From the NCBI GenBank assembly GCA_907163375.1, contig CAJQUW010001979.1:558001-622000 (forward strand): a stretch of DNA of 64,000 nt, given 5' to 3'. Below the pieces are notes generated by a model that saw nothing but the letters and a program-made list of their open reading frames with translations, was not told the DNA's origin and did not search any database. The position numbers and the translations under genes were made by a program. Positions 13,420-24,289 of this stretch are shown piece after piece; positions within the stretch are counted from its first letter, which is position 1; the number at the start of each line of letters is the position of its first letter. Source of the DNA: Prostheceraeus crozeri (Eukaryota; Platyhelminthes; Polycladida; Euryleptidae).

Positions 13420-13975
13420 AGTTGAGCATTACTCGCCCCTTTTCACTTTGATGTCAAAGAAATACAATGCTCATTTGTGTAAACTGCTTCGCCTTTCTCA
13501 TCGCAAGGAATTATGTCTTGGCGACGTTGAGAATCAACGTGCTATTAGGGCGCTGAATGTATTTCATGACTTACTACGTCCTTAAAGTGCGCTTCGCCAC
13601 CTGGCTCCCAAACAGTTGCGGTACTCTGGTCATCTCAAGGTTTTTCTTTCGCGCACTCATCGCGGAGCTATATCATTCGCCTTCCTTCCTGTGCTATTAT
13701 CATGCACAATTCCTCTCTTCAGAATGTTCTTGCTTTTCGCATATTCTCCTCAACGCTTCATACTTATATACTGTCTATGTTTTTGCTATTCAAATGCTGT
13801 TACTATTAGCATTACTATTTCGTGTTTTACTATGCTACTTGTGTAAATGCTGATATATATCTTTCGTATGATTTTACTTTGATATTTTCACATATTTGAT
13901 GTGTATCCATTCACAGAACTTATGTCAACATGAAGTTGTATCATTGTGATTTTCATTATTGGAATAAAACACTTA
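13420..13975 (+). mobile_element. Possible second LINE 3' end
   Basis: Downstream of the MITE two overlapping frames carry a weak version of the post-RT LINE pattern (CKLLRLSHRKEL; FLSRTHRGAISFAFLP), ending near GGAATAAAACACTT at about 13960. The similarity is poor and the call rests mainly on the layout resembling 12470-13005. It could equally be unrelated intron sequence. Confidence 0.25.
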
Positions 13976-14799
13976 GCTTAATTTTGAAAATTTTTGTCAT
14001 TTAGCCAAATTTTGAGTATAAATAACTGTCCTTGATGACTTCTATTTATGATGCCAAGATCAATTGAAAAATAGATTGATAAGATTGATTTGTGAATGCA
14101 ATACAACTCAAAGGTAATTTAAAGATTGAAGATATCTGTAAGAATGCATTCCACAAGTATGTATTCAAAAGACAAGTACAAGTACGTATTTGTGCATCTT
14201 CAAATGAGATTACATAGTCTAAAGATAATTTGTTAATAACCGAAGTTTTCAAATGATTAGGGAAAGACAGAAGTACTGTCAAAATAATACACAATAGTGT
14301 CATGACGACTAAACAATTTAATCAGTAGTATTCACACAACATTCAGATTCAGACGGTATTTGACATCTATAACCCACAGACTCATATTTACAACAGTGTA
14401 GCAACTTTGGAAAATCGATTGAGATGCACTCACAGCCATCGGGAAAATGCTTGGAAGTAGTTTGAACTTCAAAGAAGGATATTAGAACTGTCTAAAACAG
14501 GTTGTCATAACTATAACCTTCCAGTGGACCAAAACCGACGATGATTTATGAGGAAGCCTTAAAAACTAATAAATCTAAAGATCAAAAAGCTTGCTTTAGG
14601 CACTCAATTTCAAGGTAATGACAGAGAAATGCGACAAAGGCCGAATTGTCTCCCGCGACATGGATAGGCTAGATATTTGGACCGATATGAAGAGCCTTCG
14701 GTTTTTGGAAAAACTGCGAAATAAGGTCCTTTCTCATTTTTAACACTGATATGACGCGAATAAATTCATATCAACGCCAATAACTCATCCGAAACTATA

Positions 14800-14877
14800 G
14801 CTTCACCAGGATTCGAACACAAGTCGGCTAGAAAGCTAGGCAAGTATTCTACCCTCAATGTTATACCGCCAGTGACG
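14800..14877 (-). repeat. tRNA-like SINE head
   Basis: The minus strand has A-box-like GGCGGTATAACATTGAGGG and, about 45 bp later, a B box TGTTCGAATCCTGG. Spacing is tRNA-like, but no closed acceptor stem is evident. A SINE remnant is more likely than a working tRNA gene. Confidence 0.45.
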
Positions 14878-15060
14878 ACTACGTAGACTTAATTAGAATA
14901 ATATGCTAATCAGTGCATAACCAGCAACCATCGATCGCTGAAGTTTTGCTTGTGAATTTGAATTCATAATAAAATATTATTCTGGAAATGCATCAATTTG
15001 CAGTTGCATGTGATAAATAACATACATGAATGACGAACAGCTAGTAATGTATTTACATAT

Positions 15061-15808
15061 TAGTCCGGGAGCTAGCGTGAAGTTGTGCAGGGAACGAGGT
15101 AGTACATAAAACTTTCACATAGCATACTACACCTCTAACATACTGCAAAACTTCGCGTCTGCCGGATCAGATCATTTGCTTTTAAGAAATAGAGAGGATA
15201 ACAAAATCCTATGTATTTCCAATGGTAAAATTGTGACATTTAAGGTGTTGACTCCATTTTTTCGAATTTTTGCTCATAAAAGTTACACAAATTGGTATTT
15301 TGTTGAACAGGTTATTATAGAAATCATCTACAGATCATGATCTTTCAAATGAGTTATTATTCAGTGACAGAGGATGAAATAAAGTGTACAAACAGACACT
15401 TTTCGTTGGTGTAACTGCAAATTTTAACATAGAAATTTCAGGAAAATGATTGATATACTTTAACGAAAAGTGTCTGTTTGTACACTTTACTTCATCCTCT
15501 GTCACTGAATGATAACTCATTTGAAAGATCATGATCTGTAGATGATTTCTATAAGAACCTGTTCAACAAAATACCAATTTGCGTAACTTTTATGAGCAAA
15601 AATTCGAAAAAATGGAGTCAACACCTTAAATGTCACAATTTTACCATTGGAAATACATAGGATTTTGTTATCCTCTCTATTTCTTAAAAGCAAATGATCT
15701 GATCCGGCAGACGCGAAGTTTTGCAGTAGGTTAGAGGTGTAGTATGCTATGTGAAAGTTTTATGTACTACCTCGTTCCCTGCACAACTTCACGCTAGCTC
15801 CCGGACTA
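15061..15808. mobile_element. 748-bp near-perfect palindrome (foldback/MITE-like element)
   Basis: Two 347-bp arms (15061-15407 and 15462-15808) are inverted copies with about five mismatches by eye, separated by a 54-bp loop. The termini are TAGTCCGGGAGCTAGCGTG and its complement. TAT lies immediately outside both ends, consistent with a short target duplication, though AT-richness weakens this. There is no transposase or other coding content; small frames inside are palindrome artefacts. A transcript crossing it would fold into a 347-bp hairpin, and VAC14 pre-mRNA must do so if this intron is transcribed. Family unknown. Confidence 0.9.
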
Positions 15809-17370
15809 TATGTTATAAAATAATTCAAGTGATCAAATAAAAAGTTTACTGAAAGTAAATGAAACCAAATTCAAATGTCAGAGAGAAAGCTCGTACCTAA
15901 CTAGACCCAAAACTATCGAGATAATCTGAATGTGATGATCATTTATTACTCGCATGTTCCTCATTAATGCAGTTCTCTTCTTTTGTTCATTATTTCATTA
16001 TATTCTATAAATGGGAATGATATTTTGTCTTGTTCTCTGACTTAAAAGTCATGTAAGTCATATATAACACGTAAACTGCTTCACAATTCGATACAGTACT
16101 CACGTAGAAAGTGTAGGTCGATAGCCAATATTAGAATTTTACAAAATGAATGCACCTGTTCTGTAACAGTCAAAAAGTGGTTCAGCTTTGTTAAATGACT
16201 CATTCACGAAATTCCTCACATGGTGTCAATTGTCTGACTTTTCTTCAATTGAACAATGTAATTGAAACAATACAAGCTTATTCTAGAATAAGTCATTTGA
16301 CAATGCTGGATCGTTTGCATGTCCGCGTAAAGCAAATTATACGTTAACATAAAATTGAGCATATTCCTGTTCGCAGATAATATTTTGATAGGACTTCATC
16401 GCCTACAAGATTGCTCAAGTTCACTAGCGTTCAGTCACTGTTTGCCATTATATCAATACACACTATTGCTCAGCGGGCTAGAGGATGATTGCATGTTCAG
16501 GAGCTTGCACACGATTCCTTCATCGTGCCTTGCTCGATCAGCTCGAAATTACAACAAAACATGAAACTAACAAATTCATTGCGGAGATGTGGAATGTTTG
16601 GCTTTAAATACAGTTTCAATTACTTGTGGTCATGTTGTCACTATCCAATTATGGTGGTACCTCCCCCCCCCCCAGACAGGAACCATGGAACCTTTGACCG
16701 CCGCACCGAAGCGCAATCTTCAAGTACCAACGGAAATAATTAGACAAATTGATCAGAATAAATTCTAATATAAGTACGACGTTATCTTAATTGGTTAAGG
16801 AATTTGGCAAATTCAAATAAAATTATAAAGACGGAAATAAATTTTAGCGGCAGATAATTCACTAAGGTTTAGACATTTTCAAAAGCAAAATAATTTGCAC
16901 GGTTAACCGTCTTACCCATTATCTTCACCCGCATTTAGTAGAAATTTCATGGAAATGGTTGCAAACGATGATTGGAAGCATTGGATGACTATATATACCG
17001 AAGATAATGAGCAGCACAACAGCCCGCAAATAAATGCAACTTAAAAATAAAAAATACTTGCGAGCTGAAGCATGTATGAATGCATGCTTTGATTTCACAG
17101 CAATCGCGGAGACACAAGTTGCACTTTGATTATACATGTGCAATTTCACTTGATTAAATCGCTCATAGTGTCAGTCTCACTTACTTTGCAGTAAAATTCT
17201 GCCATTTGTGAGTCATTTATTAAACTGGGCAGGAAATAGATTAGACAAATAAGAATTACAATCACAAAATTCACGTAACTTGTTTTCTTCTTTAAATAAC
17301 AAAAGCTCTTGAATTGCATTCGATGAAATTGAATCTTCGAAATATTTTAAGTGTACAGTATACACTACGG

Positions 17371-17520
17371 GTGATCTTCGTGACACAGTGGATCAGTACT
17401 TCTCTGGCAATCTTTTGCTCTGAAGCTTGAGTCCCGAGTGTCATCGAAAGTCGGTATGAAGGGTGTCCTGATTTCCGCATGCCTGACGATGTCAGCACCG
17501 TCCACGTCTCCAGTGAGGAG
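17371..17520 (+). repeat. tRNA-derived SINE, family A, copy 2
   Basis: Head GTGATCTTCGTGACACAGTGG (A box) with B-box-like GCTTGAGTCCCGAG, then GTGTCATCGAAAGTCGG and GTCAGCACCGTCCACG at the 3' side. These blocks occur in the same order in the copies at 10921 (minus) and 58207 (plus). About 150 bp. Confidence 0.8.
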
Positions 17521-17811
17521 CAGAAAAGCTTCATTCAAAGAGTAGTATATTGATATGATAGCCATCAGTTTAAGAAAAGCAAACTGTACACGTAGAATAT
17601 AGAATAAAAAACATGACACGTTAAGGCAACTGAACATATTGACCTGAATTAATTGAAAATAAATGAATAAATGAACCTCTTTTCTACTCGGAAGCACATT
17701 AGGCACGGAGCCTTTCTTCCATGTGGACGAGTTGTCATTTATCCACTCTCATTCTTTTTGTGCTGAGTGAGAATGAAAAAAAATGAAGCGTGTAAAAAGT
17801 TTGCACCAATT

Positions 17812-17899
17812 TAGAAGTCTTAGGTTTGACCCGACCAAGGTTTGAACGAAGGTCTCCCGGACGCAGAGCGAACACTCTACATCAAAGCCACAGCGCCGG
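17812..17899 (-). repeat. tRNA-like SINE, family B, copy 1
   Basis: The minus strand reads GCTGTGGCTTTGATGTAGAG (A box) then CGTTCAAACCTTGG (B box). The block TAGAGTGTTCGCTCTGCG and the trailing CAAACCTAAG are shared with 55022-55105. It is preceded by AT-rich intron and shows no tRNA-like acceptor closure. Confidence 0.6.
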
Positions 17900-19599
17900 T
17901 AAATTAAAGTGATCATGCGAGAAAAAATTACAAGAACAACACGAGAGCCACTTAATATACGAGTACTTCGCACTATCAAGTGATAGTTGTCATTGGCACA
18001 AACAAGATCCGCTTCCAGACCTACATGACGCAGATGATAGATGATTCGTGTCAAATGCATCGGTTTCATATTATTGAAGAGGTACTGAGAGATGACTTCA
18101 TTAATTATTAAAGTAAATAAAACAAAAGGTGTGACATAAAGCTTATTATTATTAATAGGTTATTTGTTTGGAAAAAAGCGCGAGGCTACTGTTTTTCATT
18201 AAGAAATTTGGTCAAAGGTCTGACATGGGGTGCTTCCAAACAAATAATTCAAATAACTCCCCAATATTCTCATCATTATTAAAAAGTGTCAAATAAAACC
18301 CCCAAAAAACATCAAAATTCAAAAATAATTTTAAAACATCGGCCTTGTTCATGCCCGCTATGTCACTCAATTGTAGTTTGCGCATCATCTCTTGCTGATG
18401 CTGAAGAGCCACTATGGTGAATTATGTTAGTTAATTCTCTAAATTAAATCTTATGTTTTTTTATCTCAACTACGATAACAACAATTTTAACAGAATTCGG
18501 CGCGTTGAAGTATTTACTATGTGGGTATTTTTTTCACTTAAATTCTTGTCATATTTTCACAATCTTTCTCAGCGAAATGAATTTATTTGACTCATCCAAA
18601 AAATATACTTTCATGTTTTATGAATTCCAAATTCAGGTATGTTCTTAGACAAGTCCAATCACTGGTGTTCGCATCTACTGAAATCTTCTGATAGGGCTTT
18701 TATTAGGAAGTTATTTGTTCTAATGTCCTTCACTGTTGAGTTACGAGTAAGAATTATTTGGTATGTGAACAAACAATGGCCGTATTTAAAATGAAATTCG
18801 CTCTTAAACTGGTGTGGTAATTTATTCCTTAACAGCTTGTCAGCAATTCAGGGCAAAATCTCGAAACGCAAGTCGATGGATCGAGGGTCAATTTAACTTT
18901 ACTTCCTATTGTCGTACTGGGAAATTAAGTTATTAATTCACAATAGTGCAATCGCGGAAATATTGCGTAAGGAAGTTGATATATAACGTTAATCAATGAT
19001 ACCGAACGATCAAGTTTGGCAGCTAACAAGGAAAGTTTCCATAACAGTTGCAGATATCTGCTTCATCAAGAAATCAATGAATCTAAATCAACAGATGTTT
19101 GAATTTAATCCCATCAAATGTCCACAATACAATCAAATTAACATCAACACCAAAATTTTCTCAAAATTCCATTCATACATTACTTGAAATCATACTTTCA
19201 AATTATGATTAGGCGCACCATTACAGCTTCATTGACATGACGTGTAGTGGTTAAGCAAAGATGAATAAGATTTAATGATTTAATTTTCGACATTTTTAGG
19301 AAGACAATTAATATGCCTCAGTGGTGAGTGTAATACTATCGATTACATCAGGAAGGCTTCTAATTACATGAATATGCGAAGCTTCAATTTTGAACAAGGT
19401 ATCCACATTATCACGAAATCTATCTGAGTTTTTCAATTTACTATGGTCCGTTATCATTTTATTTGCTCGACGAAAATCTAATAGAATAATAATACATAAT
19501 TAGAAGACGAATTTTGTGATTTTTTATTTTGAACATAAATCGGATTCGCGAAACTCTTTTTTTCCTGTAAGAGATGAGAATGATGAGAAATCATTTTCT

Positions 19600-20047
19600 T
19601 GGATTTCCTACGAAGACAAGCGACAGTGATCGGAGAATATTATAGCGAGATGATTCAGCAGGTGGCAGCAAAGTTCGCAAGTCAAGAGGCCTGCCACATT
19701 GGTTACTTCAGGACAACGCTCCAGTGCACACTTGTCGAGCTGCCTTGGAGAAGATCAACTGCCCTGGTTTCGAACTTGTGAAACATACACCTCCATGAGA
19801 CTATTACCTTTTCAACGAGCTGAAATACTATCTCGGCGGGATTCATTTTGAAAGTGCAGCAGCTTTGGAAGAGACGGTGAGAAACTGTTTTGGCCTATTT
19901 TTCCTTGATAGTTTCAGGGCCCTCCCTCTTCACTGGGAAGTGTTTGACCGCGAACGGTAATTGGCCAGAGAAGTAGTTACGCCATTGGACTAATTTTTCC
20001 CGCTTTATAAAATACTAAGGTCGGAAACTTTTTGGGCGCACCACGTA
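19600..20047 (+). mobile_element. mariner transposon remnant, 3' part
   Basis: Plus-strand frames give mariner transposase pieces: YYSEMIQQVAAKFASQ, then LLQDNAPVHTCRAALEKI with the second catalytic aspartate, then DYYLFNELKYYLGG and FDRER before a stop. The usual SPDLAPSDY segment with the third aspartate is shortened, and the frame is broken. The unit ends GGAAACTTTTTGGGCGCACC around 20023-20042, which looks like a mariner terminal inverted repeat. The matching left end was not found. Confidence 0.8.
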
Positions 20048-20500
20048 TTGTGTCAGGCGACGAATGACCTACGGGTGTGATACGTGGGCCCCGCTGAACA
20101 TGAAGAACGCCTCAGAAGAACAGGGATGAGAGTGGTGAGATAGATGTGCGGAAGATTATTGAGGGATAGAAAGAGCAACAACGAGCTGAGAGAAGCTGCA
20201 TGCATCGATTTCATCATGGAAGTCATTACCCGAAGCAGGCTGCGATGGTCTGGACATGTCAGAAGAGGAAGCCGAGATTGGCTACGACCTGTCATGAGTA
20301 TCGAAGCTGAAGGCAAACGCTGCAAACGTCGCCCTAAGAAGACCTCAAAGGAGATTGTAGCGGCAGACATCAGAGCATGAAACCTACAACATGAAGACGC
20401 AAAAGACCGAGAAAAAAAAGGAGGGCAACGATCATCAGACGATCATCCAACTCAGCTAAAATTGGAGGAAGAGGACGTTAAAGGAAAAAGTAAAGTAAAG
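20048..20500 (+). mobile_element. RTE-type LINE 3' tail
   Basis: Frames encode only the extreme C-terminus of an RTE ORF: TYGCDTWAPLN, RLRWSGHVRRGSRDW, then the basic KRCKRRPKKTSKEIVAADIR, ending at a stop near 20380. The 3' UTR closes with AAAGTAAAGTAAAG near 20485-20500, a short-repeat tail like that of the RTE copy at 4120-5968. The two share the RLRW(F/S)GHV(K/R)RR motif but belong to different subfamilies. It directly abuts the mariner end. Confidence 0.85.
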
Positions 20501-21360
20501 CCACTCATGACGTCAACAACTCATTCAGTAGGTTGGAGATTTTAAAAAACGTCACAAAATGATGACATTAAAAAACAATAAACTCCAATAAAACATCATG
20601 TTTCTTGTTCTAAAACATTTAAAAACATCGCTTTATTTGAATCCTGTCAAATACTTTCAAATTGCCGATTAGCTCATGCATATAATCGTATCCTTGGATA
20701 TTATCATGACTACAATTACAGCATTTCTACGAAGATGGCAATCCAACTTTCAATCAGACTTGGAGCAAACAGATAAATAGCTCGACCGTAAACGCAAATT
20801 GTTGCTTCACAATTATTGATTGAACTTTTGTCGCTCATTTACTAAGTTTTCAATTAACAGATTCAATTATCTGTTTACCTAGCCTGATTTCGTTTTAGGT
20901 TCTTTTACTTGACCATAATGCGCGGAATCTCTGTCATCACGCTAGATTCAGTTTCTAACTCGGAAACAGATAAATAAACGACAGATGGCTTCATCGGTTG
21001 AAATCAATAAGAAGGGAGCAGAAAGCAATGCGAAAATTAAATGCATCATTATCTCCCATTAACGATGACATAATGAAAAAATATGTCGCCGTTGATGACA
21101 AAATTGTGTACCGAATCATCCTTCTGGTTTCAAATGCGCATTTTACATAACAAGCAATTGGTGTATCAAAAGTCAAGTAACGAATTCAAAGGAAGAAATA
21201 TAATACTGATGTTTGATGTTCAGAAGGATATGCAAAGTGCTTTAGTGATCTAGTCTGTTTAAACATTTCCCACTTTCTATATTAGTTATTTACTCAACTA
21301 GTGCACAACTGCTTCTTTATAGCATTCCACGAGTTAGATATCTTAAATGAGGGCCACTTA

Positions 21361-21747
21361 TTGTTGTTGTTGTTGTTTTGGCCCGTCCAGTGTGAAGACA
21401 CATTGACGTCAGTCGCTAAAGACGACCGATTGCCCTCAAATAATTCAGCAACTGGGTGGCGGATGGTATGGAAACTGGTATAACGCTGCACATCCCATCT
21501 TGAGCACTTGATGAGGTTGTGCTCCAGGCTTTCTTCCTCTTCGCCACACTCATCGCAGATTGCCTTCTCTGCAAAGCCGATACGATGGCGATACTTCTTG
21601 AGAAGAAGAGAATGCCCTGTTCTGCATCTTGCAAGTTCGGTGCGTTCTGATCTACTCAAACTGACTTCTTCTTGATGGTTGTATTTCTTCCATTCGATGG
21701 CAAGGCTTCCTCGTATTCTTGATTTCACTGTGTTGATATCGACACGC
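21361..21747 (-). mobile_element. 5'-truncated LINE insertion with target-site duplication
   Basis: A 15-bp direct repeat AATGAGGGCCACTTA flanks the unit exactly (21346-21360 and 21748-21762). On the minus strand the insert encodes a LINE C-terminus: RSERTELARCRTGHSLLLKK followed by a zinc-finger-like CDECGEEEESLEHNLIKC. The last codons before the left end are an (AAC)n tract, seen as TTG repeats at 21361-21376, which is the 3' tail of the element. The open frame reaches 21830 only because it continues by chance into flanking intron. The group resembles I/Jockey-type LINEs. The clean duplication implies a comparatively recent insertion. Confidence 0.88.
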
Positions 21748-22927
21748 AATGAGGGCCACTTAAATCTAACGAGCTCGAATGCTATGATGAAACTGCTTAG
21801 CTCGATTCTACCCTGCACATGCTGCATCAATATTCTTAACTTCCATGGACAGCTATGGCCTTAAAAAGCAAAGCAACAGATGTAGTGATTTTCTCCTGTT
21901 GGCTCCTCGAAAGTTCATGAATGAATAAAGTCGTCACAGAAAGTATAGCCAGAATACTAGACCAATCCACGAATCAATGTAGTACTTTGTGTTATTTGAT
22001 GAACGCCTTCATTATTAGAACTGCTGCTTGTAAGAGGGAAAATGTGACCCAATATTCTGTGACCCAAAAGTCTGAACCTGAAATGCAAGTTTGTTTTCAT
22101 GCAAGTTTTATTTAATTGAAAAAGAACAGCAGCCAGCAGATCCATATGAATAATATTGAATGATAGATGAATTATTTCGCTCAGATGACTCGCATACCAA
22201 TGTACGAAAGGCGGACTAATCCTTTGTTAGACTGAGAAAGAAACTAGGGGAATTATATTTCAAAATTGATGCAAATCGGCATAATTTTCCAGATGTAGTT
22301 GTATTTTATCACAAAAATTACTAATCAACAGATTCATGCTGAAAAGCATCAAGATGAATAGGATGGCCGCGAACAGAAGACTACGTTTCATATCGGAGTG
22401 GGCAAAAACCATTTCTGTCTTCTAAAATTTACGGCTAAGAGATGACGTTAAAAACTATTTACAGGTCCGACGTTTCATCAGCATCAAGATGAAATGCAAT
22501 CTCAGCCTCATCTTGCATCCGTGATATTTTAGATTTCTATCCGGATGATATGTTATAAAAGTCCATGCATCCCGCGCGTGAGATAATCTGCTTTACAGAT
22601 CAAATCTAGTGACAGGATATCTACAATACGAATATATTATTCCACTGATTTCGGGCGATAAATGTTCGGAATCTGCGAGTACCAAAAGCTACACGTATGT
22701 GTTCTCCGAGCCAACGGCGAGGATATTTTGATACGAGTTAATGGGTATTTCGTTCTATCAGATTGTGGTGATTCATAAGAAAGGAAAAAAGCAACCAGCC
22801 TTGAGTTGCTGCAACATGAATTTTCTTGAATAATTTACCTGCCTGTAAATGTTTCTGCCGCTTTTATTAGAAGAATATGAATCGAAAGTCACGATCCTAC
22901 AAATTTCTATCATTGCAAGACTCTCAC

Positions 22928-23151
22928 CTGATAACCAGAGCTCCTTGATGCTCCAACATGTTTCGATCCGTTTGAAACATATGAATCAGGTCAACCATGA
23001 TCCGCACAAAATATGGATTGACGCTGGTAGGCAGATTACTCAGCAGTTCGTCTGATACTGCTAAGAAATTAGGTGATAGATGGGGGATGATTTCCAGACC
23101 ACGTTGATTCGAGGATATCTTTGACAAGATTTCAATGTCTAGCATAAGGAC
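22928..23151 (-). CDS. VAC14: VAC14 internal exon (start of Fig4-binding domain)
   Basis: Minus-strand acceptor TTCTTTCCAG precedes and donor GTGAGA follows. The exon starts in phase 0 as VLMLDIEILSKISSNQ, matching vertebrate VILKDLEVLAEIASS, and continues through NPYFVRIMVDLIHMFQTDRN (human SYFYKFMINLLKRFSSERK). It ends GALVI plus AG, the first two bases of an arginine codon completed by the exon at 8443. The family's C-terminal Vac14/Fig4-binding domain begins about here. Length 224 bp. The phases on both sides fit the neighbouring exons exactly, which strongly supports the chain across more than 33 kb. Confidence 0.95.
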
Positions 23152-23689
23152 CTGGAAAGAAAAATATTCCAAGAGTTCATTCTAATGAAGACGTTAGACA
23201 CTAAAAAAACATAGCCTTAATAATGACCAACGAATTTAACGAGCACTAGTTGAGATATTGATTAAAACATATACAAAAACATGACAGAAATGCTTATTTT
23301 TTGTCTCACTTTACAATTCGATTTATGCATGATTGAATTCTGATAAGATAGCTCCATCTATCAAGATCTAGAAAGCATACATTTCTTTTACAAAGATGCA
23401 CTTCGGTAATGAATTTCGGTAAAGAACATGAGAAAAATCACAATGAGCAATATATACACAAAAAATATGCAATTCCAAAATGCGATCATTTATCATGTCA
23501 ACCTCTTGATTTAAACTGGTCACTAATTAGTTCGGCTCTAACCTAGAATGGGTAAGAGCTGGTACACAGCGTAGGCTATAAACCATCAGAAATACCTGCG
23601 CCAACTCCATGAACAATTTGCTTAAAAATGGTTTACTGTGGCTCACGGATTTTTGATTATTCTCCGCGCTTCCGGCAAGTGGATTAATT

Positions 23690-23920
23690 TCCAAAATGCT
23701 TATGATGGTTTACATGATATTACAAGGTTCTTATCCTGTCTATTTGCTAGATCATATAACTGTGAATGTTCCTTGGCGTCCGTTGCGTTTATCGGATGAT
23801 GACAGCATTCTAGTAACCCGCAATGTTAAGACACACTTTGGTAGGAAAACATTTGCCTGCGCCGCACCCGCACTGAGGAGTTTTATTCCAAGAGATGTGA
23901 GAAATTCTTTTTCCCTATGA
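23690..23920 (+). mobile_element. LINE 3' end (post-RT segment)
   Basis: The frame ends with the signature of CR1/L2-like LINE C-termini: PVYLLDHITVNVPWRPLRLS, then KTHFGRKTFACAAPALRSFI, the counterpart of the usual RTKTYGDRSFSVAAPKLWNSLP. Only about 75 codons remain, so the copy is heavily 5' truncated. The stop is at about 23918. Confidence 0.75.
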
Positions 23921-23984
23921 ATATCTAAAGAGACAACTATTGAGTCAATGAAAGACAATAACACTTCTGGTTCCCCGACCGCAT

Positions 23985-24065
23985 TCGCCTGACACAGGAA
24001 TCGAACTGAAGTCCGTGGTGGGGACGAGTCCGCACCTTCTTCAGTAGGCCAAGCCGACAGCATCG
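23985..24065 (-). repeat. tRNA-like SINE head
   Basis: The minus strand has GCTTGGCCTACTGAAG in A-box position and CAGTTCGATTCCTG as a B box, about 35 bp apart. It lies just beyond the LINE tail at 23690-23920. Single copy in the window. Confidence 0.45.
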
Positions 24066-24249
24066 AATTCTGTTGGTTTCTCTGGTTGACTTAACAGCAG
24101 TCACTCCAGTCACTCTCTCAAGATATTCAATATTTTGCGACAGACCTTTGTTGTCAATCTACTCATCTAAAAGATATTTTAAGACGTGCTTCGTATCTAC
24201 TGCACTTTTGCATAATTCTGTTACACCAGAACTTTGCTTATTAATAGCG

Positions 24250-24250
<1 letters not shown>

Positions 24251-24286
<36 letters not shown>
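24251..24286. repeat. (TA)n microsatellite
   Basis: About 17 TA units in uninterrupted alternation. The Tyr-Ile repeats in overlapping open frames are artefacts of this tract. Confidence 0.95.

Positions 24287-24289
<3 letters not shown>

Larger units (their letters stand above)
8444..22927 (-). other. VAC14: VAC14 intron, about 14.5 kb
   Basis: The intron lies between the exons at 22928-23151 and 8269-8443. Its ends are GTGAGA (donor, minus strand at 22927) and CAG (acceptor at 8444-8446). Its contents (Tc1 remnant, SINEs, LINE 3' ends, MITE, long palindrome, mariner, RTE tail, LINE insertion) are listed separately. The stretches 8450-9850, 11090-12340, 15820-17360, 17910-19590 and 20510-21340 show nothing I can assign; short open frames there have no recognisable similarity. 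Confidence 0.85.

Noticed and set aside
14800-14877. Functional tRNA gene
   Set aside because: A and B boxes are present, but acceptor and anticodon arms do not pair convincingly; kept only as a SINE-like remnant.
15335-15532. 65-codon frame spanning the palindrome centre
   Set aside because: An artefact of the inverted repeat; one half mirrors the other.
18212-18412. 66-codon minus-strand frame beginning MALQHQQEMMRKLQLS
   Set aside because: It has a protein-like amphipathic start, but no family, splice-site or repeat support could be found.
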